A stretch of 64,000 nt of DNA, taken from NCBI RefSeq assembly GCF_003236335.1, contig NZ_POUB01000003.1:1-64000 (forward strand), read 5' to 3'. The translations under genes and the position numbers were made by a program. The notes beneath the pieces were generated by a model, which saw only the letters and a list, made by a program, of their open reading frames with translations, was not told the DNA's origin and searched no databases. How positions within the stretch are numbered: position 1 is the stretch's first letter; every line of letters starts with the position of its first letter. Source of the stretch: Micromonospora deserti (lineage in GTDB: Bacteria; Actinomycetota; Actinomycetes; Mycobacteriales; Micromonosporaceae). Below are positions 7,668 to 16,185 of the stretch, piece after piece.

Positions 7668-8555
7668 CTACTTCTTGACCATGACAACGTCGATCGGGCG
7701 CTTCACCGTCACCGTGACGCCGTAGTCGAAGAGTTCGAGCTTCGAGGTGATGGTCCCCTTGTCGAGCCGGCCCTTCGCCGTCGTCTGCCACCTGACGGTG
7801 AGCGCCACCTCCGCGATCCGGCCGTCGCGGTCGAGCGTGACGTCACCGATCGTCGTGCTCGACCCCTTCTCCTGCTCCGTGGTGTACGTGAAGTGCAGCG
7901 TGCCGTCCGGATTCTCGGTGATGGTCGCGTTCGCGCTCTTCAACGCCTTGAACAGGGCCGCCGGGTCGGGTGCGGCGGCACCCAGGACTCCGCTGCCGTC
8001 GTCGTGGAGGGACAGCCGATCGTACTTGCCCGGGTATTGACCGTAGCGGCCGTACGTCTCGCCCGGGCCCTTGTCGGCCGGCAGCTTGCCCAGCGGCGGC
8101 TCCCCGCCGACGTACCTGATGCCGTTGATCAGGAGCTCGGTCATGACCGAATCGTCCTGCGGCGCGCGGACGTACCCGGTGGCGGTCTTCGGGTCGAACG
8201 CACCCTCGTACGTCAGGCCGCCCGGCCCCGAGTAGGTCAGCCGCATCCGGTAACTGATGTTCTCGCTGGCGGTGACGGCCGAGACCAGCTCCATCGCCGG
8301 CGAGACCGTCCCCGGCTGCGACGGCCCCTCGGCGGTGACGCCCGGACGGCCCGACGTCGGCGTCGTCGCCACGGTCGCCGCCGAGGCGACGCCCAGCGCC
8401 AGCAGCGCGCACGTCGCACTGACCAGCGTGGTCGTCCGGCGCCGGCGTGCCCGCCGACCACGATCCAGCAGCGCATTCACCGGGGGTACGGACTCCGGTT
8501 CGCCGTCGACGATGTCGTGCAGCCGGTGGGCGAGCTGCTCATCAAGCATGTTCAT
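7668..8555 (-). CDS. Membrane-anchored partner of SigE-family sigma factor
   Basis: 295 aa, starting 6 bp after the sigma factor stop. A cytoplasmic N-terminus (DEQLAHRLHDIVDGEPESVPP) and a basic stretch (RGRRARRRRTTT) precede one transmembrane helix (residues ~41-65). A large extracytoplasmic domain rich in beta strands follows, with a LolA/outer-membrane-carrier-like pattern (SYRMRLTYSGPGGLTYEGAFD, WQTTAKGRLDKGTITSKLELFDYG). The layout is that of the membrane partners or anti-sigma-like genes coupled to TIGR02983 SigE-family factors. The N-terminus lacks a clear zinc-binding anti-sigma motif. It probably senses or modulates a cell-envelope signal; that part is inference. Confidence 0.75.
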   Translation of the reverse strand: MNMLDEQLAHRLHDIVDGEPESVPPVNALLDRGRRARRRRTTTLVSATCALLALGVASAATVATTPTSGRPGVTAEGPSQPGTVSPAMELVSAVTASENISYRMRLTYSGPGGLTYEGAFDPKTATGYVRAPQDDSVMTELLINGIRYVGGEPPLGKLPADKGPGETYGRYGQYPGKYDRLSLHDDGSGVLGAAAPDPAALFKALKSANATITENPDGTLHFTYTTEQEKGSSTTIGDVTLDRDGRIAEVALTVRWQTTAKGRLDKGTITSKLELFDYGVTVTVKRPIDVVMVKK

Positions 8556-8561
8556 GACTGG

Positions 8562-9077
8562 TCACCTGCTTACCGCGTAGGAGGGTTCATCGAGAAGGTG
8601 GCGAAGCTTGTCCAGTGCCCGGGCGTTCTGGCTCTTGACCGTGCCCAGCGAACAGCCCAGCACCTGGGCGACCTCGCGCTCGGTCAGGTCCTCGTAGTGG
8701 CGGAGCACCACGACCGCACGCTGCTTCGCCGGTAGCGACATCAGCGCCCGGCGCAGGACGACGGCGTCCGGGCCGACGTCGCCCGGGGCGGCCCGGTCGG
8801 GGACGTCCGCGACGAGACTCTCGCGGCGACGCCGTCGCCAGCCGGACGTGTGGTTGTTGACCAGGGCGCGACGAAGGTAGGCGTGCGGGTCGTCCAGCCG
8901 CGACAGCCGCCGCCACCGCTCGTACACCTTGACCAGGCTGTCCTGGAGCAGTTCCTCGGCCCGCCACCGGTCGCCGGTCAGCAGCATGGCCAGCCGGATA
9001 TGTCGCTGCCAGGCCACCTCGACGAACGCGACGTACGACCGGTCCGCCGCGGACAGTGGCTGCGTTTTGTCGGTCAC
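8562..9077 (-). CDS. SigE-family ECF RNA polymerase sigma factor
   Basis: 171 aa. Region 2 is seen as RHIRLAMLLTGDRWRAEELLQDSLVKVYERWRRL (landmarks LLTGD, AEELLQDSL, VYERW). Region 4 is seen as LPAKQRAVVVLRHYEDLTE followed by EVAQVLGCSLGTVKSQNARALDKL. This is the actinobacterial SigE family (TIGR02983 type). It directs RNA polymerase to envelope-stress-type promoters. It starts at GTG 9077 and is followed 6 bp later by its membrane partner. A near-canonical ECF promoter (AACC-N16-CGTGTTA) lies directly upstream, so it probably activates its own operon. Confidence 0.92.
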   Translation of the reverse strand: MTDKTQPLSAADRSYVAFVEVAWQRHIRLAMLLTGDRWRAEELLQDSLVKVYERWRRLSRLDDPHAYLRRALVNNHTSGWRRRRRESLVADVPDRAAPGDVGPDAVVLRRALMSLPAKQRAVVVLRHYEDLTEREVAQVLGCSLGTVKSQNARALDKLRHLLDEPSYAVSR

Positions 9078-9082
9078 GCCCC

Positions 9083-9111
9083 TAACACGTGCCCGTGGCG
9101 CAGAAGGTTGT
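9083..9111 (-). promoter_or_regulatory. Candidate autoregulated ECF promoter of the sigma operon
   Basis: Read on the minus strand, ACAACC (9111-9106) is followed by a 16-nt spacer and CGTGTTA (9089-9083), six bases before the GTG start of the sigma gene. AACC near -35 and CGT near -10 with a 16-17 nt spacer is the usual ECF promoter form. The short distance means the transcript would be nearly leaderless. Confidence 0.6.
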
Positions 9112-9191
9112 CTGGGATCGCGGGATCACCGGATTCGCTCCCTGGGAGGTCCGGCCCAGGTTGGCGCGGATCAGCAGACGCGCCGGCGGCC

Positions 9192-9227
9192 GAGCGCGAG
9201 CAGCCGCTGAAGTGGCTGCTCACGCTC
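9192..9227 (-). terminator. Hairpin terminator downstream of S1 peptidase
   Basis: A 14-bp stem (GAGCGCGAGCAGCC paired with GGCTGCTCACGCTC, one G-T pair) with an 8-nt loop lies 54-89 bases past the stop of the S1 peptidase gene. There is no U-tract, as is common in high-GC actinomycetes. The sigma gene starts on the other side, so read-through into its promoter would be prevented. Confidence 0.6.
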
Positions 9228-9280
9228 GGCCGCGTAGACCAGGGGCCGGTCGCCGGCCCGCAGGTTGAGCTGGGCGGGCC

Positions 9281-10414
9281 TCAGCTGGTGACGATCCGCA
9301 GGCCGTACGCGGTGAGCGCCTCGTTGACCGGCTGGAAGTACGTCTCGCCGCCGTCGGTGCAGTCACCGGAGCCGCCGGAGGTCATGCCCTGGGCCTGCCC
9401 GGTGCCGGTGATGAACGAGCCGCCGGAGTCACCGGGCTCGGCGCACGCGTCGGTCTGCGTGAGCCCGCCTACCGCGCCGCCGTTGATGTAGATGACGGTC
9501 CGGTTCTTGGCCTTGATGGTGCCGCAGTGCCAACCCGTGGTCGACCCGGACCGGCACACCGACGCCCCGATCGGCGCCTCGGTGGATCCCTTGACCGCGA
9601 TGTCGCCACCGCCGTACCTGTTCACCGTGCCGGCCAGGGTCCACGCCGCACTGGTCACGTCGACCTTTCCATAGTCACCGAACAGGCTGAACGTGCTGCC
9701 GCCGAGGCTGCCCATCTGCTCGTCGTTGTAGCCGTAGGCCGGGCCGGCCCCCTGCGTGCAGTGCCCGGCGGTGACGAAGTGCCTACTGCCACCGCTGCCA
9801 GTCGCGCTGAACCCGACCGAGCATCGCCAGGCCAGGGTGGTCCAGGCATCACCGCCGCGTACGTTGTACAACGCCCTCGGTGAGGAGGTCACCTCGGCGA
9901 CCCGCACAGCCGGACCCAGCGCCCGCAGCCGGTCGAGGTACGCGCTGGTCTCCCGGGTCGCCGCTGCCCGGTTCACCTCCACCACGACCCGGTTGCGGTA
10001 GACGTCGACGTACCAGCCGGTCACGCCGGCAGGCGCGTCGGTTTCGTCCAACATGGACTTGATCCCGTCCAGCTCTCGCTGGGAGTAGCGCGCTTCGGTG
10101 GCTTCCGCGCCGGCAGCCCGCACCACAGCCGTCATGGCCGGATCGGTGACGCCCACCACCAGCTTGCCGGTCGACGGATCGAAGTGCGCGCCGCCAAATG
10201 CCGCGCCGAGTGTGTCACGCAGCCTGCTCTCGATGGCCGAGGCGTGGTCCTGCTGGGCGAACCGGGCCTCCGCCTGTCGCGGGCTGAGGCCAAGGTCGCG
10301 CTCCACCGCGACGTTGAAGGGGATGTCGGCCGAGGCGGGCGGCCCGACAACCATGGACGCGCCAACGATGAGTAGGGCCACGCCGGACAAGCGAAGCGCT
10401 CGGGTCTTTGTCAT
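9281..10414 (-). CDS. Secreted S1-family serine protease with pro-domain (streptogrisin/alpha-lytic type)
   Basis: 377 aa. A signal peptide (MTKTRALRLSGVALLIVGAS, then PPASA) is followed by an alpha-lytic-protease-type pro-domain (residues ~30-185; repeated VVRAAGAEAT and AGVTGWYVDVYRNRVVVEV elements). The mature chymotrypsin-fold protease carries the triad as His in FVTAGHCT, Asp in the GDYGKVDV region and Ser in EPGDSGGSF. Paired cysteines (RCSV/GHCT, VCRSG/WHCGT, ACAEPG/DCTDG) match the three disulphides of this family. The ATG at 10414 has AGGGAGAG upstream. It is likely exported and self-activated by cleavage of the pro-region. Confidence 0.95.
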   Translation of the reverse strand: MTKTRALRLSGVALLIVGASMVVGPPASADIPFNVAVERDLGLSPRQAEARFAQQDHASAIESRLRDTLGAAFGGAHFDPSTGKLVVGVTDPAMTAVVRAAGAEATEARYSQRELDGIKSMLDETDAPAGVTGWYVDVYRNRVVVEVNRAAATRETSAYLDRLRALGPAVRVAEVTSSPRALYNVRGGDAWTTLAWRCSVGFSATGSGGSRHFVTAGHCTQGAGPAYGYNDEQMGSLGGSTFSLFGDYGKVDVTSAAWTLAGTVNRYGGGDIAVKGSTEAPIGASVCRSGSTTGWHCGTIKAKNRTVIYINGGAVGGLTQTDACAEPGDSGGSFITGTGQAQGMTSGGSGDCTDGGETYFQPVNEALTAYGLRIVTS

Positions 10415-10660
10415 CTGCTCTCCCTCTGATTTGCCGGCGCGGGGGATGCGCTCGATCGCTCAGCAGCTGGTTGGCGGATTGAGACCTGGTCGTTCGGGGG
10501 ATGACGCAGTGCAATCACTCTATGTCCCCTGTTATAGGACATCAATCCTTGTACATGCATCACTTGGGATCGAATGCTGGGCCGACTCCTCGGGACACGC
10601 CCTCGGCACGCTCGGGGCCGAGTCAAGCCCGCCGCTCTATCAGGCCACCGTCGGCGACGC

Positions 10661-11545
10661 TCACGAGCGGCGGCGCAGGTAGCGGGCGCGGCGGCCGGCG
10701 TCGCGGAAGCCGAGTCGCCGGTACAGCCCGGCGGCCGGGTTGTCGTCGTTCACGCAGAGCCACGCCTCCCGGGCGCCGTCGGCGGACAGCGACCGCAGCG
10801 CCGTGGCCACCAGGTACGCCCCGACCCGCCGACCCCGCCAGTCGGGCACAACGCCCACCTGGTCGACCCAGTTGTCGATGACGTTGAGGAAGCCGACGGG
10901 GACGCCGTCCGTCGCGCGGGCGATCAGGGACAGCTCCGGCCGGTACCCGTCGTCGTCCCGCAACTCGGCCAACCACTCCTCGGCCGCCGGTTCCACGAAG
11001 CCGGGCCGGTCCGCGAAGGACGCCCGGTACGTGGCGAACAGCTCGGGACCCGCCGCCCAGGTCACCGGTGCGGTGCGGATCCCGTCCGGTTGGGCCGCGT
11101 CGGGGAGCGCGTCCAGGTCGTGCCGCAGCACCCACTCCAGGAAGATCCGTGCGAAGCCGCGTGCCGTGAACAGCTTCTCGCCGCCGAGGCTCCAGGACTC
11201 GGTCGTCATCAGCAGGTCGGCGTCGCCGGCTTGCTCGCCCGCCCAGCTCAACAGCCGGCTGCCCAGACCCCGCCCGCGCCAGTCCGGATGCACCAGGCCG
11301 GTGCCGGTGGCCGGTACGCGACCGGCGCCGACGCTGACGGCCGCAACCAGGCCGCCCCCGTGCCAGGCACCGAGCGTACGGTTCTGGAGCAGCCGCGCCC
11401 GCAGCAGCGGCGGACGGGCAAACAGCGGCAACCCACCGTCGGCGGCCAGACACGCCTCGGCCAGCTCGGTCAGCGCCGCAAGGTGGTCCTCGCCGAACTC
11501 TTTCCAGGTGAGGTCGTCCACGCCCACGTCTGTCCGGTCCACCAT
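10661..11545 (-). CDS. Two-domain GNAT N-acetyltransferase
   Basis: 294 aa with two GNAT folds. The acetyl-CoA-binding motif A appears twice: VHPDWRGRGLGSRLL near residue 83 and VVPDWRGRRVGAYLV near residue 240. Each is followed by the C-terminal helix segment (EKLFTARGF, AAGLYRRLGF). The layout resembles mycothiol synthase MshD and other double-GNAT enzymes, but sequence alone does not show the substrate. The start ATG at 11545 has GAAGGA only two bases upstream; GTG 11542 would give better spacing. It is a single gene on the minus strand. Confidence 0.85.
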   Translation of the reverse strand: MVDRTDVGVDDLTWKEFGEDHLAALTELAEACLAADGGLPLFARPPLLRARLLQNRTLGAWHGGGLVAAVSVGAGRVPATGTGLVHPDWRGRGLGSRLLSWAGEQAGDADLLMTTESWSLGGEKLFTARGFARIFLEWVLRHDLDALPDAAQPDGIRTAPVTWAAGPELFATYRASFADRPGFVEPAAEEWLAELRDDDGYRPELSLIARATDGVPVGFLNVIDNWVDQVGVVPDWRGRRVGAYLVATALRSLSADGAREAWLCVNDDNPAAGLYRRLGFRDAGRRARYLRRRS

Positions 11546-11734
11546 GATCCTTCGTCGCACTTGTCCGGTGGCCCAGTAGGCCGCTCCAGCGCTGGCAACG
11601 TCAAGCGGATTCAACCAGGTGTCCAAGATCCTGACGGCAGGCTGGCCGGTCAGCGGGCGGACGCTGCTGTTCGCCCTGTGGGCACACCCAATCCCCGCGA
11701 TGTCAGAGCAGGCCCCGAACTGCCCGGGCCCCGC

Positions 11735-12649
11735 TCAGGAGCCGGGCAGTTCGGGCCCGCCCTCCAGCAGGGGGGCCAGCAGGTCGCCCTGCTTCTCCAC
11801 GCGCTTGAGCACCTCACCCGCCGTGTACGGCTTGCTCGACGGGCGCTTGCCCGCCGCGCCCGCCTCGACCTCGTCCCAGGTCAGCGGGGTGGACACCGAC
11901 GGCACCGACTGGGCTCGCAGCGAGTACGGCGCCACCGTGGTCTTCGCCGCATTGTTCTGGCTCCAGTCGATGAAGACCTTCCCCGGCCGCAGGTTCTTCG
12001 CCATCTTCGACACGATCGACTTCGGGTGCGCCCGCTCCAACTCCTGGGCGATCCGCTTCGCGTACGCCGACACCTCGTCAGAGGACTGGGTGCCGGCGAC
12101 CGGGCAGCAGAGCTGCATACCCTTCTTGCCGGACGTCTTCGGGTAGCTGTCGATGCCGTCCTCGGCGAGCCGGTCCCGCATCAGCAGCGCCACCTCGCAG
12201 CACTGCCGTAGCGCCGCCGGCACGCCCGGGTCAAGGTCGACGACCATCATGTCCGGGTGCTCGCCGATCTTCCACTGCGGCGTGTGCAGCTCCAGCGCGG
12301 CGAGATTCGCCAGCCAGACCAGGGTGGGCAGGTCGTCGGCAACGACGTAGTCGATGGTCTCCCGCCCCTTGCTCGATCCGGGCGCGGGCAGTGTCTCGGT
12401 GCGTACCCAGCCGGGGGTGGCGGCCGGGGCGTTCTTCTCGAAGAAGGAGCCGCCGTCGACGCCGTTGGGGAACCGGATGCGGGTGACCGCCCGGTCCCGC
12501 AGGTGCGGCAGGAGCACCGGGGCGACCCGGGTGTAGTAGTCGATCACCTCACCCTTGGTGAACCCGGCCGCCGGGTAGAGCACCTTGTCCAGGTTGGACA
12601 GCTCCAGGGAGCGCCCCTCGACGTCGACCCGGAACCGCTCAGCCGGCAT
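11735..12649 (-). CDS. ligD: LigD-type NHEJ polymerase/primase domain protein
   Basis: 304 aa, equivalent to the stand-alone polymerase (PolDom, AEP superfamily) of LigD. Visible family features are SNLDKVLYPAAGFTKGEVIDYY at the N-terminus (landmark DKVLYP), VRIRFPNGV-like RIRFPNG, FFEKNAP, the metal-binding VVDLDPG (DxD) and SGKKGMQL. It fills ends and adds ribonucleotides in non-homologous end joining. Its start overlaps the ligase gene by 11 bp, so the two are co-translated, and Ku is divergent on the far side of the ligase. LigD activities are split into separate genes here rather than fused as in mycobacteria. Confidence 0.93.
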   Translation of the reverse strand: MPAERFRVDVEGRSLELSNLDKVLYPAAGFTKGEVIDYYTRVAPVLLPHLRDRAVTRIRFPNGVDGGSFFEKNAPAATPGWVRTETLPAPGSSKGRETIDYVVADDLPTLVWLANLAALELHTPQWKIGEHPDMMVVDLDPGVPAALRQCCEVALLMRDRLAEDGIDSYPKTSGKKGMQLCCPVAGTQSSDEVSAYAKRIAQELERAHPKSIVSKMAKNLRPGKVFIDWSQNNAAKTTVAPYSLRAQSVPSVSTPLTWDEVEAGAAGKRPSSKPYTAGEVLKRVEKQGDLLAPLLEGGPELPGS

Positions 12650-13628
12650 CCTCGACCTCCTCGACGGGTTTGTCCGGGCGCAGCCGGAGCACCCGCGGGA
12701 ACCGCAGCCGCCCGTCCGGGGTGCGCTGGCCGTACTTCACCTCCACCACGACCCGGGGGGCCACCCAGGTCGCGCCTCGGGCATCCTCGCGGGGCACGTC
12801 TCCGGCGAATGGCGACCCGGCGACCCGCAGCGGCTCCAGCTCGCGCAGCAGTTCCCGCTCGATGGCGGCGCCGATCCCGCCGCCGACCCGGCCGCGGTAG
12901 GTCAGCCGGCCGTCAGGGCGGGGGACCCCGACCAGCAGGCCGCCGATCCGCCGCGCCCCGGGCCGCCAGCCGCCGACCACGAAGTCGCCGGTGACCTCCA
13001 GCTTGACCTTCACCCAGTCGGGCGAGCGCACACCGGGACGGTAGACCGAGTCGACCCGCTTGGCCATCACCCCTTCCAGGCCGTGTTCGCCGGCGGTCTC
13101 GTAGGTGGCCCGGCCGTCAGGGAAGACCGGCGACACCGCCCACCGCGCGCCGCCGAGGGCCAGGGCGTCCAGGGCCTCCCGCCGCCGGGTGTACGCCCAG
13201 CCGGTCAGGTCCGCCCCGTCGAGCCGGAGCAGGTCGAAGATCATGTACGTCACCGGCATGACCGCCGCCAGCCGGGCCGCCTTGTTCCGGTCCCGGACGT
13301 GCATCCGCTCGGCCAGCGCGGTGAACGACGGTTGCCCGGTCTCGCCGAGCAGCACCACCTCGCCGTCGAGCAGCGCGTCGTCCACCTGCCGGTGCAGGGT
13401 GGCCAGCTCGGGGTAGGCGACGGTGATCTCGACCCCGGACCGGGCGTAGAGGTGCTGCCGGCCGCCGGAGATGTCGGCGAGCGCGCGGACGCCGTCCCAC
13501 TTGAACTCGTACGCCCAGCCGTCGTCCGGCGGGAGCTGCCCGGTCATCGCGAGCATCGGCTTGAGCGGCGCGCCGGGCACCTCCTGACTGTACTTGCGCA
13601 CGGAAGCGCTCGCGCGGCCTTCGATCAT
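12639..13628 (-). CDS. ATP-dependent DNA ligase (LigD ligase domain type)
   Basis: 329 aa. The nucleotidyltransferase motif is EFKWDGVRAL, with Lys as the adenylation site. Further motifs are LLDGEVVLL (motif III), EGVMAKR (motif IV) and DWVKVKL (motif V), followed by an OB-fold domain ending RFPRVLRLRPDKP. It seals ends in NHEJ. ATG 13628 was chosen (AGGATCC upstream). The frame stays open to 13676, but that would overlap the Ku start region. It is co-transcribed with the polymerase gene downstream and divergent from ku with only 37 bp between starts, so both promoters share one short region. Confidence 0.93.
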   Translation of the reverse strand: MIEGRASASVRKYSQEVPGAPLKPMLAMTGQLPPDDGWAYEFKWDGVRALADISGGRQHLYARSGVEITVAYPELATLHRQVDDALLDGEVVLLGETGQPSFTALAERMHVRDRNKAARLAAVMPVTYMIFDLLRLDGADLTGWAYTRRREALDALALGGARWAVSPVFPDGRATYETAGEHGLEGVMAKRVDSVYRPGVRSPDWVKVKLEVTGDFVVGGWRPGARRIGGLLVGVPRPDGRLTYRGRVGGGIGAAIERELLRELEPLRVAGSPFAGDVPREDARGATWVAPRVVVEVKYGQRTPDGRLRFPRVLRLRPDKPVEEVEDAG

Positions 13629-13665
13629 TTGGGATCCTGGGCTGTACCGGGGAGAGGAGCACGGG

Positions 13666-14688
13666 ATGCGGGCCATCTGGAAGGGAGCGGTCTCGTTCGG
13701 GCTGGTCTCGATCGCGGTGAAGCTCTACTCCGCCACCGAGGAGAAGGACATCCGTTTCCACCAGGTGCACCGGGACGACGGCGGCCGGATCCGCTACAAG
13801 CGCACCTGCCAGGTCTGCGGCGAAGAGGTCAGCTACGACGACATCGCCAAGGGCTACGACATCGGCGGCGGCGAGATGGTGATCCTGACCGACCAGGATT
13901 TCGCCGAGCTACCGCTGTCCACCTCGCACGCCATCGACGTGCTGGAGTTCGTCCCCGCCGAGCAGGTCGACCCGATCCTCTACAACAAGGCGTACTTCCT
14001 CGAGCCGGACGGCGCGGCGACCAAGCCGTACGTGCTGCTGCGCGACGCGCTGACCGATTCGGAGCGGGTGGCGATCGTCAAGGTGGCGCTGCGCCAGCGG
14101 GAACAGCTCGCCACGCTGCGGGTCCGTGGGGGCGTGCTGCTGCTGAACACGATGCTCTGGCCGGACGAGATCCGTACCCCCGACTTCGGCTTCCTCGACG
14201 AGGACCTGAAGGTCCGGCCGCCGGAGCTGGCGATGGCCAGCTCGCTGATCGACTCGATGGCCGGCGACTTCGAGCCGGACGCCTTCACCGACGACTACCG
14301 GGCCGCGTTGCAGGAGGTCATCGACGCCAAGGTGGAGGGCCGCGAGGTGGTCCAGCCGGAGGAGGTCGAGGAGGCCCCGGCCGCGGCGGTCGACCTGATG
14401 GCGGCGCTGAAAGCGTCCGTGGAGCGGGCCCGGACCGCCCGCGGCGAGCAGCCCGAGGGCGGTCGCGGCGCCGAGCCGACCCCGATCTCGGCGGCCCGGT
14501 CGGCGCAGAAGAAGGCGGCGGAGAAGAAGGCGGCGAAGGCTCCGGCCAAGAAGGCCGCCGCGAAGAAGGCGGCGCCGAAGAAGGCGGAGGCCGCGAAGAA
14601 GGCGGCCCCGAAGAAGGCCGCCGCGGCGGAGAAGAAGACCGGGGCCAAGAAGGCCGCCCCGAAGAAGGCGGCCCGCAAGACCGCCTGA
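13666..14688 (+). CDS. ku: Ku protein with lysine-rich C-terminal tail
   Basis: 340 aa. The core Ku fold (residues 1-~260) shows MRAIWKGAVSFGLVSIAV, RFHQVHRDDGGRIRYKRTCQ, GYDIGGGEMVILT and AYFLEPDGAATKPYVLLRDA (each a family landmark). It binds DNA ends as a homodimer ring and recruits LigD. The last ~65 residues are repeats of KKAA/PKKA type, like the lysine-rich tails of some actinobacterial Ku proteins that add DNA binding away from ends. The start ATG has GGAGAGGAG upstream. It is divergent from the ligase-polymerase operon, giving a complete two-operon NHEJ set. Confidence 0.96.
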   Translation: MRAIWKGAVSFGLVSIAVKLYSATEEKDIRFHQVHRDDGGRIRYKRTCQVCGEEVSYDDIAKGYDIGGGEMVILTDQDFAELPLSTSHAIDVLEFVPAEQVDPILYNKAYFLEPDGAATKPYVLLRDALTDSERVAIVKVALRQREQLATLRVRGGVLLLNTMLWPDEIRTPDFGFLDEDLKVRPPELAMASSLIDSMAGDFEPDAFTDDYRAALQEVIDAKVEGREVVQPEEVEEAPAAAVDLMAALKASVERARTARGEQPEGGRGAEPTPISAARSAQKKAAEKKAAKAPAKKAAAKKAAPKKAEAAKKAAPKKAAAAEKKTGAKKAAPKKAARKTA

Positions 14689-14751
14689 CCGTTCCGGGTC
14701 TCCGCGGGCCCGCGGAGACCGCTGACGTACGCCTCGCTGGAGCCCCCGCCG

Positions 14752-15144
14752 TCAGCCGCGGCCGAGCCTGTGGGTGGGGGTGATCCGGACGATCACCCGT
14801 TCCTCGCCGGCCTGCCGGAACGGGTAGGTGTCCTGCCCGAGGTACTTCTTCGCCATCCGGTCGATGTGCTCGTCGGCGCCTTCGTCGATCAGCTCGGCGG
14901 TGCCCTTCACCCAGAGCGTGCGGAAGTCGTTCGCCTTGTCCACCACGGACACCGCGACGCCGGGGTTGCGGCGGATGTTCTCGTACTTCACCCGCCCCTT
15001 GGCGGTGTTGAACAGGATGTGCTGGCCGTCGGTGTCCACCCAGACCGGGGTGACGTGTGGGCTGCCGTCGGCCTCGACGGTGGCCACGTGGGCCAGCTGC
15101 GGCTCGCTCAACAGGGCAAGGTCGTCATCGGTGAGGATCGCCAT
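14752..15144 (-). CDS. PPOX-class F420-dependent enzyme
   Basis: 130 aa, a split-barrel flavin/F420-binding protein: LSEPQLAHVATVEADGSPHVTPVW, FNTAKGRVKYENIRRNP, VAVSVVDKANDFRTLWVKG (landmarks). This matches the PPOX F420 family, which reduces substrates such as biliverdin or unsaturated xenobiotics with F420H2. The actual substrate is not visible. No ribosome-binding site precedes the ATG; TAGATT lies six bases upstream, so the mRNA is probably leaderless. It is convergent with ku and divergent from the DUF4241 gene. Confidence 0.88.
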   Translation of the reverse strand: MAILTDDDLALLSEPQLAHVATVEADGSPHVTPVWVDTDGQHILFNTAKGRVKYENIRRNPGVAVSVVDKANDFRTLWVKGTAELIDEGADEHIDRMAKKYLGQDTYPFRQAGEERVIVRITPTHRLGRG

Positions 15145-15279
15145 GGCCGGAATCTACCGGCGCGCGGGCGGGACCGGGGCCCTTCTCCCGCGCGCCACAC
15201 CCAGCAGCCGAGCACGCGGTCCCGCCCGGCTGGTCGCGGCTTGCCTTGACGTCGAGGGCAAGGTCTGGTGCGTCTCCAC

Positions 15280-15308
15280 CAACATTCACCGGGTCCCGGT
15301 GAATGTTG
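15280..15308. promoter_or_regulatory. 29-nt near-perfect palindrome, candidate operator
   Basis: Arms CAACATTCACCGGG and their exact reverse complement flank a single T (15294). It lies between the divergent F420 enzyme (start 15144) and DUF4241 gene (start 15407), not after a stop codon, so an operator is more likely than a terminator. Fourteen paired bases per arm is unusually long. The regulator is unknown. Confidence 0.6.
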
Positions 15309-15406
15309 CCTCACCGGCCGGCTGACACACCGCCCGCCGGCGACGGCCGGCGCCGAGCGTCGGCCGCTCCGGGTACGCTCCGGCGGCCCGCCGCGAGAGG
15401 AGACCC

Positions 15407-16051
15407 ATGCCGTACACCCCGGACCTGGACCGGTTGCTGACGCCCGGCGCCCGCTTCACCGACGAGCACGGCGCGTACGTCATGGAGGCGCACCCGGTGG
15501 GCGAGATCGTGCTGCCGACCGGCCGCGTGGCGGGCTGCGATCCGCTGGTCTGCCCCGACGCCGAACCGTTCACGGTCGAGCTGCCCCCCGGCCGCTACCC
15601 GGCGCGGGCCTGGGTGGCGGTGGTGCTCCGCGACGGCGCGGAGGCGGACCGGCGGGTGGCCGCCCTGGAGCTGATGGTCCACGACGGGCAGGCGACCGGC
15701 TGGGAGATGGCGTTGGTGGGCGGCCAGGACGTCAGCACCCTGGAGGCCGACGGCTACTTCGGCTACGGGGTCGACGCCGGCACCGGCACCCTGGCCGACC
15801 CGGTCGCGCTGTCGGCCCTCGAGTCGTGGGACTACGAGCAGGTCGAGGACGTCTTCATCCCGGCCCAACTGCCCGAGGCGCCGGTGCCGGGGCTGATCAC
15901 GGCGGTGCTGGACGAGGCGACGGGCGCCAACGTGGTCACCGTCTCGTCCGGCTGGGGTGACGGCTGCTACGGCACCTGGATCGGGCGTACCGCGGACGGC
16001 CGGGTCACCTCGTTCGTGACCGACTTCATGGTGGTGCCGGAGCCTGCGTGA
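15407..16051 (+). CDS. DUF4241-domain protein
   Basis: 214 aa. Features of the DUF4241 family are the early PVGEIVLPTGRVAGCDPLV, then GRYPARAWVAVV, a central GYFGYGVDAGTGTLAD segment and the C-terminal SSGWGDGCYGTWIGRTADGRV. The family has no established function and often appears near immunity or polymorphic-toxin loci, but no toxin is seen here. The start ATG has GAGAGGAG upstream. There is no signal peptide. A long palindrome 100 bp upstream may control it. Confidence 0.85.
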   Translation: MPYTPDLDRLLTPGARFTDEHGAYVMEAHPVGEIVLPTGRVAGCDPLVCPDAEPFTVELPPGRYPARAWVAVVLRDGAEADRRVAALELMVHDGQATGWEMALVGGQDVSTLEADGYFGYGVDAGTGTLADPVALSALESWDYEQVEDVFIPAQLPEAPVPGLITAVLDEATGANVVTVSSGWGDGCYGTWIGRTADGRVTSFVTDFMVVPEPA

Positions 16052-16185
16052 TCTCTGCCGTCGATTGGGCCGACGGGGCGAACGGCCGAGGCGGCACGGT
16101 GGGCGGCCGGCCGGGTACCGTGTGCGTCTGCCTTCCCGTCCCGGCACCGATGCCGGCCACACCTTCGCAGCAGGGAGTCGACGCC

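Noticed and set aside
14500-14680. AAGAAGGC repeats at the end of ku, resembling tandem DNA repeats or a CRISPR-like array
   Set aside because: They encode the KKAA/PKKA tail of Ku in frame; spacing is irregular and there are no spacers. No CRISPR array was seen in the window.
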